Numbered from the stretch's first letter, positions 39,589-47,965 are shown. The stretch is DNA of 64,000 nucleotides from Neisseria zalophi (GCF_008807015.1 NZ_CP031700.1:1761014-1825013); one strand, 5' to 3'. Made by a program: numbers and translations. The notes: a model not told the origin generated them from the letters alone.

Positions 39589-40092
39589 CTATGGGTTTGG
39601 TTCCATGATGCGGATGCCGTCGTCGCCCAATGCGGCCGACAATTCGGCAGCCGTGCCATGCGCGCCCAATATAAAATCCGGAGCAATCTCGGCCAAAGGG
39701 CGCATCACAAAACTGCGCTCGTGTGCGCGCGGGTGCGGCAAAGTCAGATTCGGATCATCGCTGCTTTCGCCGTCGTAATCAATCATATCCAAATCCAGCG
39801 TGCGCGGGGCATTGCGAAAACTACGCACCCTGCCGAAATCGTGTTCGATACCGTTTAACACCGCCAGCAATGCATGACTGCCCAAATCGGTTGCTATTAT
39901 ACAAACGGCATTTACAAAATCAGGCTGCCCGGTATAGCCCACCGGCGCCGTGATATACAGTGAAGACACCCGCTGGATTTCAATATGCGGATGGGCGCCG
40001 ATAACCGCCAATGCCGAACGTACCTGCTCCGCAGGGTCTTCCAGATTACTGCCCAATGCAATCACGGCAGTATGGCGAAAAGGTTTTGCCAT
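39589..40092 (-). CDS. folK: 2-amino-4-hydroxy-6-hydroxymethyldihydropteridine pyrophosphokinase
   Basis: A 167-residue HPPK enzyme that transfers pyrophosphate from ATP to the pterin in folate synthesis. Motifs: VIALGSNLEDPAEQVRSAL at the start, LDLDMI with two metal-binding aspartates, and LPHPRAHERSFVMRPLAEI, the classic signature. A DUS sits directly before the ATG where a Shine-Dalgarno sequence would be expected. Length is normal. Confidence 0.95.
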   Translation of the reverse strand: MAKPFRHTAVIALGSNLEDPAEQVRSALAVIGAHPHIEIQRVSSLYITAPVGYTGQPDFVNAVCIIATDLGSHALLAVLNGIEHDFGRVRSFRNAPRTLDLDMIDYDGESSDDPNLTLPHPRAHERSFVMRPLAEIAPDFILGAHGTAAELSAALGDDGIRIMEPNP

Positions 40093-40105
40093 AATTCAGA
40101 CGGCC

Positions 40106-40477
40106 TTAAAACGGTTTATTTAATGCTAAATAAACAATGGAAAACACGCACACCATCGACAACACATAACCCAGCCATGATCTTGTACTGCGCGGTATAG
40201 CGCGGAAAGTCATTCCACCTAAAAAGATATAAGCCAGCAAAATCAATAGCTTCACACCCAGCCAATTGGCATTTGCAAACGGGGTGAAGTGGGTGATTTT
40301 CATCAGCCAAAGGCCGGTAAACAACAGCAGCGTATCATTGATATGCGGAATTACTTTTAAAATTTTCGGCAATGGTTTTTCCGGACGGATAAAACGTAAC
40401 CAGAAACGCAAATTGAATAGGAAAATAGTAAGCACTACAAAAGTAATGTGGCTGTGTTTAACGATTAAATATTGCAT
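40106..40477 (-). CDS. SirB2 family membrane protein
   Basis: A 123-residue membrane protein with four hydrophobic helices, as in the SirB family (named after an invasion gene regulator in Salmonella; molecular function unknown). It has MQYLIVKHSHITFVVLTIFLFNLRF at the start and HINDTLLLFTGLWLM in the second helix region, both typical. The ATG at 40477 is preferred over an upstream in-frame start because the family starts there. It lies 13 bp before folK on the same strand, so both may share a transcript. Confidence 0.8.
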   Translation of the reverse strand: MQYLIVKHSHITFVVLTIFLFNLRFWLRFIRPEKPLPKILKVIPHINDTLLLFTGLWLMKITHFTPFANANWLGVKLLILLAYIFLGGMTFRAIPRSTRSWLGYVLSMVCVFSIVYLALNKPF

Positions 40478-40586
40478 AAAATATTTCTTATATTGGTTGT
40501 GGTATCCCACCAAGCGCGCTATCTGCAAAGGCGGAATCATAGCAAATAAAAAGCTAGCTGCATAAAATATATTTCATCACTATGTT

Positions 40587-41150
40587 TTATTTCAGCTTTT
40601 CAGCAGCCAGCAGATAAGGCGGCTGATTGCGGCGGTTAATAAAACCATATTTTAATACGCTATACTGCTGTTGTGGCAATAAAGCCGCCCACTGCTCCAC
40701 TGCTGCGGCCTCCCTATTCCCTGCTTCATGCCCCGGATACAATACCGCCGCCAACAATCCGCCGCTTTTCAATAAATGCAAAGCCGATTCCAGTGCGCGG
40801 ATACTGGTATCGGCCTGTGTCGTTAATGTTTTATCCCCGCCCGGCAACCAGCCGAAATTGAAAATGGCAGCAGTAATCGGTTCGGCAACATAATCTGCCA
40901 GCCGTTCATGGCCTGCCTGAATGTAGGCCACCTGCGCCCGCGCCCCAGCCTGATCCAAACGGGCGGCAGTTTGCGCCAAAGCCTGCGCCTGTATATCAAA
41001 TGCCCAAACCTTGCCGTTAGCCCCCACCATTTGCGCCAAGGCCAGCGTATCATGGCCGTTGCCTGCGGTGCCGTCGATAACCGTATCACCCGGCTTCACG
41101 GCATTCGACAACAAATAATGGGCAAAAGGCAGAATATTGGTTAAATACAT
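40587..41150 (-). CDS. Class I SAM-dependent methyltransferase (YtqB/putative rRNA methylase family)
   Basis: A 187-residue Rossmann-fold methyltransferase. Motif I is GDTVIDGTAGNGHDTLALA near residues 22-40, followed by VWAFDIQAQAL and FNFGWLPGGDKTLTT, characteristic of the PF06962-type family related to Bacillus YtqB/TrmR (tRNA wobble-modification methyltransferase in that organism). The substrate here is not certain. A DUS fills the space before the ATG, and no Shine-Dalgarno is seen. It lies downstream of hfq after a hairpin. Confidence 0.82.
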   Translation of the reverse strand: MYLTNILPFAHYLLSNAVKPGDTVIDGTAGNGHDTLALAQMVGANGKVWAFDIQAQALAQTAARLDQAGARAQVAYIQAGHERLADYVAEPITAAIFNFGWLPGGDKTLTTQADTSIRALESALHLLKSGGLLAAVLYPGHEAGNREAAAVEQWAALLPQQQYSVLKYGFINRRNQPPYLLAAEKLK

Positions 41151-41178
41151 AACAAGGCCGTCTGAAAAAAAACGATAA

Positions 41179-41211
41179 AAAATACCTTACCGATAAAAGG
41201 TAAGGTATTTT
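41179..41211 (-). terminator. Terminator of hfq
   Basis: AAAATACCTTACC pairs with GGTAAGGTATTTT (13-bp stem, seven-base loop), ending 12 bp after the hfq stop. A single DUS follows. Confidence 0.88.
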
Positions 41212-41223
41212 CCGTACCCGCTG

Positions 41224-41505
41224 TTAGGCGGTAGGTTGGCCTGTTTCGACCTGTACAGGTGCAGCACCCTGCTGTTTGTTTTCATGCTGCAAACTCACTG
41301 CGCGGGCAGGAACAATGGTGGAAATCGCATGTTTGTAGACCATTTGTGTTACGGATGTGTTACGCAACAAAACAACATATTGGTCGAACGATTCAACTTG
41401 CCCCTGCAATTTAATGCCGTTTACCAAATAAATGGAAACCGGCACATGCTCTCTTCTTAAAGCATTTAAAAAAGGATCTTGTAACATTTGTCCTTTAGCG
41501 GTCAT
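41224..41505 (-). CDS. hfq: RNA chaperone Hfq
   Basis: A 93-residue Sm-like hexameric RNA chaperone that helps small RNAs pair with mRNAs. Sm1 is [21 protein letters not shown] to [17 protein letters not shown], and Sm2 contains [17 protein letters not shown] (the YKHA motif). A short C-terminal tail rich in Q, as usual for neisserial and other proteobacterial Hfq. GGAG precedes the ATG. Confidence 0.97.
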   Translation of the reverse strand: MTAKGQMLQDPFLNALRREHVPVSIYLVNGIKLQGQVESFDQYVVLLRNTSVTQMVYKHAISTIVPARAVSLQHENKQQGAAPVQVETGQPTA

Positions 41506-41871
41506 TTTTTCAACTCCGTTATTATGGTTTTAAAATTTTTCGGGAAAAATACGTGCCGATTTTAGCTTTTAATGCATCTTTTTACCAACCTTTTTCAGTA
41601 ATAATATGCAAACATTGGCAGCATGGTCTGATAAAGCATTCACTCTAAGATAAGCATAAAAGGTTAAAGTTCAAATATGTTTTGACATATTTATTTAAAA
41701 TAAATACCTTTGTATTCAGTAAGCATATAAAAGTTTTTTAAATATTGATTTATCTTAAACCGCCGCCACTTATTTCCCATCTTAGCCAACCGTTGCAAAA
41801 ATGCATTAAATCTTACCAAACAGCCTGCCCGCAATACTCAGGCCGTCTGAAAACCGTCAATACCCATCCCA

Positions 41872-42021
41872 CTATTTCACCGTCCGCAGAGAATACGCAC
41901 ACAATCCCATCCTTGCCATAATTTGCAATACTTTACCGGCCGGCCATCTTTCCCGCTCCCCATCCGCCAACGCCCTAGAATCATCAGCTTGCTTGGCGAT
42001 ATAATCTAAAGTTTCCGCCAT
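41872..42021 (-). CDS. Possible small hypothetical protein upstream of uvrB
   Basis: A 49-codon frame ([20 protein letters not shown] to the end) divergent from uvrB and 16 bp from its start. It has charged helical composition and codon use similar to nearby genes, but no clear ribosome binding site and no family I recognise. The rest of 41506-41871 is AT-rich with one DUS near 41840; nothing else is evident. Confidence 0.3.
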   Translation of the reverse strand: MAETLDYIAKQADDSRALADGERERWPAGKVLQIMARMGLCAYSLRTVK

Positions 42022-42037
42022 CACATCAAAGCGCGCT

Positions 42038-44068
42038 ATGCAAGTTATCCAATACGAAAACTCCCCGTTTAAACTACACCAGCCGTTCCCGCCCGCCGGC
42101 GACCAGCCCACCGCCATTGCCGGCCTACTCGAAGGGCTTTCAGACGGCCTCGCCTACCAAACCCTGCTCGGCGTAACCGGTTCGGGCAAAACCTACACCA
42201 TGGCCAATGTAATTGCCCAAAGCGGCCGCCCCGCCATTATTATGGCGCACAACAAAACCCTTGCCGCCCAGCTTTACGCCGAAATGCGCGAATTTTTCCC
42301 CGAAAACGCGGTGGAATATTTCGTTTCATACTACGACTATTATCAGCCCGAAGCCTATGTACCCAGCCGCGATCTGTTTATTGAAAAAGACTCCGCCATT
42401 AATGAGCACATCGAACAGATGCGCCTTTCCGCCACCAAAAACCTCATGACCCGCGACGATGTAATTATCGTCGCCACCGTTTCCGCCATCTACGGTATCG
42501 GCGACCCCACCGAATACCAACAAATGGTTTTATCCGTTAAAGAAGGCGATACCATCGAACAGCGCGACATTATTTCCACCCTCGTTTCCATGCAATACGA
42601 ACGCGGCGAAACAGATTTCAAGCGCGGTTCGTTCCGCGTGCGCGGCGACGTTATCGACGTGTACCCCGCCGAAAGCTCCGACAACGCCCTGCGCATCAGC
42701 CTGTTTGACGACGAAATCGACCGCCTCGACCTTTTCGACCCGCTCACCGGCGGCAGCCTGCAACGTGTCGGCCGCTACACCGTTTTCCCCTCCAGCCATT
42801 ATGTAACCCCGCGCGAAACCGTATTACGCGCCTGCGAAAGCATCAAACAAGAATTGCGCGAGCGCATCGACTTCTACACCAAAGAAAACCGCCCCGTCGA
42901 AACCCAACGCATCGAACAACGCACCCGCTTCGACCTCGAAATGCTCTACGAAATGGGCTTTTGCAAAGGCATCGAAAACTATTCCCGCCACTTTTCCGGC
43001 AAAAAAGAAGGCGAACCGCCCCCCACCCTGATGGACTATCTGCCCGATAACGCCATTATGTTTATCGACGAAAGCCACGTTACCGTCACCCAAATCGGCG
43101 GCATGTATAAAGGCGACGCCAGCCGCAAACAAAACCTGGTCGACTATGGCTTCCGCCTGCCCTCCGCCCGCGACAACCGCCCGCTCAAATTCCATGAATT
43201 TGAAAAAATCATGCCGCAAACCATATTCGTATCCGCCACCCCCGCCAAATACGAAGCCGAACACGCCGGCCAAGTGGTCGAACAAGTCGTCCGCCCCACC
43301 GGATTGGTCGACCCCCAAATCGAAATTCGCCCCGTCGGCACTCAAGTGGACGACCTGCTCAGCGAAATCCACCTGCGCATCGAAAAAGGCGAACGCGTAC
43401 TCGTGACCACCCTCACCAAACGCATGGCCGAACAGCTCACCGACTATTACAGCGAACTCGGCATCAAAGTGCGCTATCTGCATAGCGATATCGACACCGT
43501 AGAGCGCGTAGAAATCATCCGTGATTTACGCTTAGGGCTGTTCGACGTTTTAGTCGGCATCAACCTATTGCGCGAAGGCTTGGATATTCCCGAAGTTTCC
43601 CTGGTCGCCATTTTAGATGCCGACAAAGAAGGCTTCCTACGCAGCCACCGCAGCCTGATTCAAACCATCGGCCGTGCCGCCCGCAACGTCAACGGCCTCG
43701 CCATCCTCTATGCCGACAAAATCACCGATTCTATGAAAGCCGCCATAGACGAAACCGAACGCCGCCGCGAAAAACAAATTAAATTCAACGAAGAACACGG
43801 CATCGTACCGAAACAGATTAACAAACAGGTAAAAGACATTATCGACGGCGTATATCACGACGAAGCCGGCAGAAAAGGCAAAGGCAGGGGCAAAAAAGAC
43901 AAAGTAAAAATCGGCGAAATCCACAATGAAGAAGACGCCTTAAAAGAAATCGCCAAACTCGAAAAAGCCATGCAACAAGCGGCACGAGATTTACAGTTTG
44001 AAGAAGCGGCGGTTTTAAGGGATAAGATTCGGGGGATTAAAGAAGGGTTGTTGTTTGGGAGTGAGTGA
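42038..44068 (+). CDS. uvrB: UvrABC excinuclease subunit B
   Basis: A 676-residue helicase-like damage-verification subunit of nucleotide excision repair. Walker A is [12 protein letters not shown] (near residue 46), the beta-hairpin region [22 protein letters not shown] follows, FIDESH is the DEAD-type Walker B, and QTIGRAARN is motif VI. The C-terminal UVR domain ([23 protein letters not shown]) binds UvrC. Length is normal. The gene uses GC-rich codons, in sharp contrast to the AT-rich gene that follows. Confidence 0.97.
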   Translation: MQVIQYENSPFKLHQPFPPAGDQPTAIAGLLEGLSDGLAYQTLLGVTGSGKTYTMANVIAQSGRPAIIMAHNKTLAAQLYAEMREFFPENAVEYFVSYYDYYQPEAYVPSRDLFIEKDSAINEHIEQMRLSATKNLMTRDDVIIVATVSAIYGIGDPTEYQQMVLSVKEGDTIEQRDIISTLVSMQYERGETDFKRGSFRVRGDVIDVYPAESSDNALRISLFDDEIDRLDLFDPLTGGSLQRVGRYTVFPSSHYVTPRETVLRACESIKQELRERIDFYTKENRPVETQRIEQRTRFDLEMLYEMGFCKGIENYSRHFSGKKEGEPPPTLMDYLPDNAIMFIDESHVTVTQIGGMYKGDASRKQNLVDYGFRLPSARDNRPLKFHEFEKIMPQTIFVSATPAKYEAEHAGQVVEQVVRPTGLVDPQIEIRPVGTQVDDLLSEIHLRIEKGERVLVTTLTKRMAEQLTDYYSELGIKVRYLHSDIDTVERVEIIRDLRLGLFDVLVGINLLREGLDIPEVSLVAILDADKEGFLRSHRSLIQTIGRAARNVNGLAILYADKITDSMKAAIDETERRREKQIKFNEEHGIVPKQINKQVKDIIDGVYHDEAGRKGKGRGKKDKVKIGEIHNEEDALKEIAKLEKAMQQAARDLQFEEAAVLRDKIRGIKEGLLFGSE

Positions 44069-44103
44069 TTAAATTTTAATTTTTATAAATCAATGGAAAT
44101 AAC

Positions 44104-44667
44104 ATGAACGCACCAAATTTTAATTTTGATCTATTTATAAAAAATTCAAATTTTTCAGATTATACTTCTTTCAATATCATTAAAGATGCATTAAAAACAC
44201 CTGATGAAGTAGGATCGACATTACGTATGCATCTATTTTTTGAACGGATACTAGAATCTTGGATTTACGCAAATTGTAATAGAGAAGATTTTTTTGAAAA
44301 TACACAAGTAGGATTTTGGACTAAATTACAAATTGCAAGTAATTTAGGACTTCCACAAGAAGTTTTTGATATTGCAAAGAAATTAAATAGAATCAGAAAT
44401 AAAATTGCACATCATTTAATTAATGAATCATCTAATGGAATAGATAACTCATTGTTGGATAGTTTAAAAGATATTTTTAAAAATAAAATAATCAAAAACC
44501 ATCCTCAATGGCAAGGTAACGATATAGGAATGTTTTTTTATGATGACGATGGAAATCCAGAAATATCTGTCAATATAAATGACAAAAATTTAAAGCAGCA
44601 TGTTTTACTCACAGTTATTTGCACTCTAACCCTGACATATTTAGTTATAAAATCTAAAGAAAATTAA
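44104..44667 (+). CDS. HEPN/MltR-like hypothetical protein
   Basis: A 187-residue protein, visibly AT-rich compared with uvrB, 35 bp downstream of it. Helical N-terminal half STLRMHLFFERILESWI is followed by LNRIRNKIAHH, which carries an RNxxxH motif typical of HEPN RNases, and the overall layout is like MltR/DUF4145 proteins. The C-terminus is a hydrophobic helix. A ribosome binding site (GGAA) sits before the ATG. HEPN proteins are often RNase toxins or abortive infection effectors, but MltR-like regulators share the fold, so activity is open. No antitoxin-like partner is adjacent. Confidence 0.55.
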   Translation: MNAPNFNFDLFIKNSNFSDYTSFNIIKDALKTPDEVGSTLRMHLFFERILESWIYANCNREDFFENTQVGFWTKLQIASNLGLPQEVFDIAKKLNRIRNKIAHHLINESSNGIDNSLLDSLKDIFKNKIIKNHPQWQGNDIGMFFYDDDGNPEISVNINDKNLKQHVLLTVICTLTLTYLVIKSKEN

Positions 44668-44756
44668 TTTTAATTTCCTTTAGATTTTATGCAGAACAAT
44701 TAAAAACTATAAAATAATAAGCAAACTTATTTTAAAAAGCTAACTCACTCTCACTT

Positions 44757-44970
44757 AGCAAGCGTAGGATGTGTGCCATCGGCACGCACGCGTTGCCCGA
44801 ATCCCGATAATCCGCGTGCGTGGCTTGCGCCTCACACCCTACAAAGGTTTTATCCCGCAAGCACCAATTCAAAATAATCCCCCCCTTTATCAAAAATAAG
44901 GCCCTGAAAAACAATCTTCAGACGGCCTTGAATATTAACAATACAAATACGGCAACCATTCTCCACCATC
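44757..44970. repeat. Accessory-region direct repeat, copy 1
   Basis: This stretch matches 47596-47818 with small differences. It contains a palindromic core (GTAGGATGTG to CACACCCTAC, 44764-44842) and then a DUS pair whose left half has lost two bases (AAGGCCCTGAAAA). The remainder of the 44668-44997 gap is AT-rich. Confidence 0.85.
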
Positions 44971-44997
44971 TATATGAAAATAAACATTTAAATTATA

Positions 44998-46050
44998 TTA
45001 TCTATCATAACTATTCATTTCTATCCAATCTGCAGCCGAAATATCTCCCCCTTTACTCCAGCCATAAATATCTGTGGCAATATCTTCAATATTTAAATTA
45101 GATTTTTCACTAGATATAATATCCACCTCACTATTATCGGCATTTTCTATTGTAGGAGTATTTGAAATTTGTTTAGAAGCTGCACAAACCTTACAAGGAA
45201 GAAATCCTAGCTCCTCAAGAATAGAACTATCTTTGATTGATAAATTTGAATTCATAGCGGTTTCATAGTAATAAATGAGTAATAAATCCTGCATAGGATA
45301 TTTGAATTTTTCTTTAAACTCCCCTGCTAAGTCTTTAAACTCCTCTGCTAAGCCTTTACTTTCACAATAATTATTTTTTATAGAATCAATTATATTTTTT
45401 TCATTTGTAGTTAAACTTTTATACCATGAATCAAATTTGCGCAATAATTCATCAATCTTCTTTTTCAACTTAGATAAGTTATGATTATCCAATGCTATTG
45501 GACCACTATTTGTATAAATCTCTTTACTAAAGCGAGTCCAATCAACCCTACCCCATTTTAATTCTACTTGAGCTAAAAATTTAGATTGCATTCCATTTTC
45601 AAGCCACTCTTTCGGGCTCTGATAATAATTTTCCTCATTAACCTTCGTTTTAAACCAATCTCGAAATTTTCTTACTCCTTCCTTACCATATTTACCTAAA
45701 AAATCAACAGGAAGGTTATAATTTATATAATCTTTCTGAAGCCATTCACAATGATTATTCTCATGAAATCTTGGTTTTTTTGGTTCTAAAGCTGTTTTGT
45801 AAAAATCTTCTGTTTTGATTTTTAACCATTTATGAGTTTTTATCTCTTTATTCAATGGATGATCAGAATCAGTTAATAATATTTTACACAAGTACAACCT
45901 AGCTTTTTCTAAATTAGTAAACCAATCAATTACTTTATCTTCATAAACATCTTTATGCTGAATATCTTCTATTTTCAAACCAAAATTACCAAAGACAGTC
46001 TCTGGATCAGCAATTAATCTACTAAAATTATATTGAGATATATAAGCCAT
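44998..46050 (-). CDS. Hypothetical AT-rich accessory protein
   Basis: A 350-residue protein that I do not recognise. It is rich in K, E, N and I, with no signal peptide or membrane segment. Conserved-looking elements are HENNHCEWLQKDYINYNLP (near residue 97), a Lys/Glu-rich helical region with an imperfect repeat (LAEEFKDLAGEFKEKFK, near 240-256), and CKVCAAS, a CxxC pair that might bind metal with another site. The start at 46050 has AAGGA ahead of it; an in-frame ATG seven codons upstream lacks one. Base composition differs strongly from the neighbours, and it lies between copies of a direct repeat, suggesting acquired DNA. Confidence 0.6.
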   Translation of the reverse strand: MAYISQYNFSRLIADPETVFGNFGLKIEDIQHKDVYEDKVIDWFTNLEKARLYLCKILLTDSDHPLNKEIKTHKWLKIKTEDFYKTALEPKKPRFHENNHCEWLQKDYINYNLPVDFLGKYGKEGVRKFRDWFKTKVNEENYYQSPKEWLENGMQSKFLAQVELKWGRVDWTRFSKEIYTNSGPIALDNHNLSKLKKKIDELLRKFDSWYKSLTTNEKNIIDSIKNNYCESKGLAEEFKDLAGEFKEKFKYPMQDLLLIYYYETAMNSNLSIKDSSILEELGFLPCKVCAASKQISNTPTIENADNSEVDIISSEKSNLNIEDIATDIYGWSKGGDISAADWIEMNSYDR

Positions 46051-46210
46051 TTTATTCCTTTGTAATTGCAATAAAAACTATAATTATTATTATAATTTTA
46101 TAAAAAATAAAAACAAGTAAATATAACAATTGCTACAAAGATTTTATACCACAAGCAAGCGTAGCAACTGTGTTACCCGTGCCGATTACTTTATATGGTT
46201 TTAATTATTT

Positions 46211-46224
46211 AAGGCCGTCTGAAA
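46211..46224. repeat. Left arm of a DUS hairpin split by the IS
   Basis: AAGGCCGTCTGAAA is the exact complement of TTTCAGACGGCCTT at 47479-47492. Without the insertion element both arms would form a terminator-like hairpin with a loop of about ten bases. Confidence 0.85.
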
Positions 46225-46282
46225 CATGAACTGCACCCCAAAAGTTGGACACTCCTCCAACCCATTAAGGTGCAGTTTTCTT

Positions 46283-46630
46283 ATGAGCAAATATACATTA
46301 GACTTTAAATACCAAGCCGTACAATATTATCAGCGCGTACGCAGCCAACAGCGTACTGCCGATCACTTTAATATTTCCCGTACCCATTTACGCCGTTGGA
46401 TAGCCGCATACAACCAAGGCGGCATCCGCGCACTTGAGCATCCGCAGGCCATTATGATCATCAAACGCAAAAACCCCTTTATCGTCGATAAACCCGACCA
46501 CGAAAAAACACAGGCGGAACTAATCGAAGAGTTGCGCTATATGCGGGCGGAGAACGACTATCTAAAGGAATTAAAAGCCCTCAGGCAGAAAGAAGCGGTC
46601 GCCAAAAAAGCGAAGCCGTCCAAGCACTGA
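46283..46630 (+). CDS. IS3-family transposase OrfA
   Basis: A 115-residue helix-turn-helix protein (MSKYTLDFKYQAVQYYQ, then QQRTADHFNISRTHLRRWIAAY), which binds the IS ends. A leucine/glutamate-rich helix (ELIEELRYMRAENDYLKELKAL) near the C-terminus is the usual oligomerisation region. The frame opens upstream at 46226, but MSKYTLDFK is the normal start of this family. A slippery run AAAAAAG at 46604-46610 near its end allows -1 frameshifting into orfB. Confidence 0.9.
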   Translation: MSKYTLDFKYQAVQYYQRVRSQQRTADHFNISRTHLRRWIAAYNQGGIRALEHPQAIMIIKRKNPFIVDKPDHEKTQAELIEELRYMRAENDYLKELKALRQKEAVAKKAKPSKH

Positions 46631-47430
46631 GGGCAAAACATCCGCTTAAATACCTGCTGCACAGTGCTGCACTGCCCAAAAGCAGCTTTTATTACCACCA
46701 CGGCCGACCCGATCCGGACGAACAGGACAAAGCTACCGTTGCCGAAGTTTATGCCCGCCATCAAGGGCGTTACGGATACAGGCGGATTGCCGCCACTTTG
46801 TCATGGAATAAGAAAAAGGTTGCCCGTTTGATGAAACTGCTGCAATTGAAAGCCAAAGTGCGTCCGAAAAAAGCCTACCGCCATCCGGCAATGGGAGAAC
46901 CGTCGGATAATATTCTGAACCGCCGCTTTGAGGCGCAAAAACCCAATGAGAAATGGCTGACAGATGCCACCGAATTCAAGTGCAGCAATGGTAAACTGTA
47001 TCTGTCACCGATATTGGATGTATTTAACCGCGAAATCGTCGCTTATGCGATGAGCCGTCGCCCGAACAGCGAGATGGTGGAAAGAATGCTGAATGATGCG
47101 GTCTGCAAACTGACAAAGGCAGATAAAGTGCTGCTGCATTCCGATCAAGGTGTGCTATACCGTACGGAAGCTTACCGCCGCACGTTGGCGGAACACGGCA
47201 TAGTGAAGAGTATGTCGCGTAAAGGCAATTGTTGGGACAATGCACCGATGGAAAGCTTCTTTGCGATACTGAAGACGGAATGCTTTTATCAAGAAGGCAA
47301 ACTTTCGACAACAGAGCTGATGCAGACAATAGATGACTATATACGATACTACAATCATGACAGATGTAGTTTGAAATTGAAAAAGCTGAGTCCTGTGGCA
47401 TACAGAACCCAGCTCGAAAAGGCAGCCTGA
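46609..47430 (+). CDS. IS3-family transposase OrfB (DDE integrase domain), reached by -1 frameshift
   Basis: The frame is one base back from orfA and runs open from the slippery A-run to 47430, about 273 codons. An HTH_21 region (HQGRYGYRRIAATLSWNKKKVARLM) precedes the rve integrase core. The DDE triad is visible: D in LTDATEF, D in LLHSDQG and E in NAPMESFF, with the usual spacing. It is made as an OrfAB fusion, the active transposase. Coordinates are those of the frameshifted part; an independent start codon is not evident. Confidence 0.88.
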   Translation, partial: SEAVQALRAKHPLKYLLHSAALPKSSFYYHHGRPDPDEQDKATVAEVYARHQGRYGYRRIAATLSWNKKKVARLMKLLQLKAKVRPKKAYRHPAMGEPSDNILNRRFEAQKPNEKWLTDATEFKCSNGKLYLSPILDVFNREIVAYAMSRRPNSEMVERMLNDAVCKLTKADKVLLHSDQGVLYRTEAYRRTLAEHGIVKSMSRKGNCWDNAPMESFFAILKTECFYQEGKLSTTELMQTIDDYIRYYNHDRCSLKLKKLSPVAYRTQLEKAA

Positions 47431-47478
47431 AAAGGCTTTTATGTTTGTCCAAGATTTGGGGGTCAGATCAACATTATC

Positions 47479-47492
47479 TTTCAGACGGCCTT
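47479..47492. repeat. Right arm of the DUS hairpin split by the IS
   Basis: TTTCAGACGGCCTT complements 46211-46224 (see that entry). Confidence 0.85.
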
Positions 47493-47595
47493 ATATGGTG
47501 TTTAAACCATTAATCCAATCTTCAATATTTAGCGTACTTTACTAATCAAATCGCCATAACCTTCGGCTTCCATTTGTTCCAGCGGGATAAAGCGC

Positions 47596-47818
47596 AGCAA
47601 GCGTAGGGTGTGTGCCATCGGCACGCACGCGTTGCCTGAATCCCAACAAGCCGCGTGCGTGGCTTGCGCCTCACACCCTACAAAGGTTTTATCCCGCAAG
47701 CACCCATTCAAAATAATCCAATCACACCCACCCTTTATCAATCATCAAGGCCGTCTGAAAACAATCTTCAGACGGCATTAAATATTTTGGCAATACCAAT
47801 CCGGCAACCATTCACCGC
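47596..47818. repeat. Accessory-region direct repeat, copy 2, with MITE-like core
   Basis: It matches 44757-44970. The core 47603-47681 starts GTAGGGTGTG and ends CACACCCTAC (perfect 10-bp inverted ends), with a second inner pair GCACGCACGCG/CGCGTGCGTGG, so the whole core folds into a long hairpin. An intact DUS pair follows (47748-47776). Sequence just left of the core (47529-47595) may be the end of a lost gene. Confidence 0.85.
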
Positions 47819-47822
47819 CCTT

Positions 47823-47965
47823 TGTAGGGGCGGATTATATATCCGCCCGTGTCGGCAGTGCCCACTATAAAACAAACAACAAACCGCTTGAGCTAAAACC
47901 CTATCAACACATCCCAACACTTGCCTATTCATAAACAGCGGGCGGATATGCAATCCGCCCCTACA
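47823..47965. repeat. MITE-like element with 14-bp perfect terminal inverted repeats
   Basis: 143 bp starting TGTAGGGGCGGATT and ending AATCCGCCCCTACA. Each end also folds on itself (GGGCGGAT against ATCCGCCC). It has no coding capacity. Similar TGTAGGGGCG-ended elements are known to be scattered in many bacterial genomes. Confidence 0.8.

Larger units (their letters stand above)
46227..47470 (+). mobile_element. IS3-family insertion sequence (IS150 group), intact
   Basis: 1,244 bp with imperfect 25-bp terminal inverted repeats: left starts TGAACTGCACCCC and ends GTTGGACA; right, read outward-in, starts TGATCTGACCCCC and ends CTTGGACA. A 3-bp direct repeat ACA flanks it (46224-46226 and 47471-47473). 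It contains orfA and orfB in -1 relative frames. Both frames are intact, so it may still be active. Confidence 0.93.

Noticed and set aside
41506..41871. Small RNA gene next to hfq
   Set aside because: I saw no convincing promoter plus terminator pair in this AT-rich gap.
42022..42117. Longer minus-strand frame overlapping the uvrB start
   Set aside because: The upstream part is antisense to uvrB; only the part from 42021 down could be a gene, and it is listed with low confidence.
44732..44914. Minus-strand frame with similarity to the one at 47529-47741
   Set aside because: The similarity comes from the non-coding direct repeat shared by both places.
45291..45350. Imperfect tandem repeat in the unrecognised gene as a CRISPR-like or phase-variable array
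   Set aside because: Two diverged units of a helical EFK-rich segment within a continuous frame; consistent with ordinary protein sequence.
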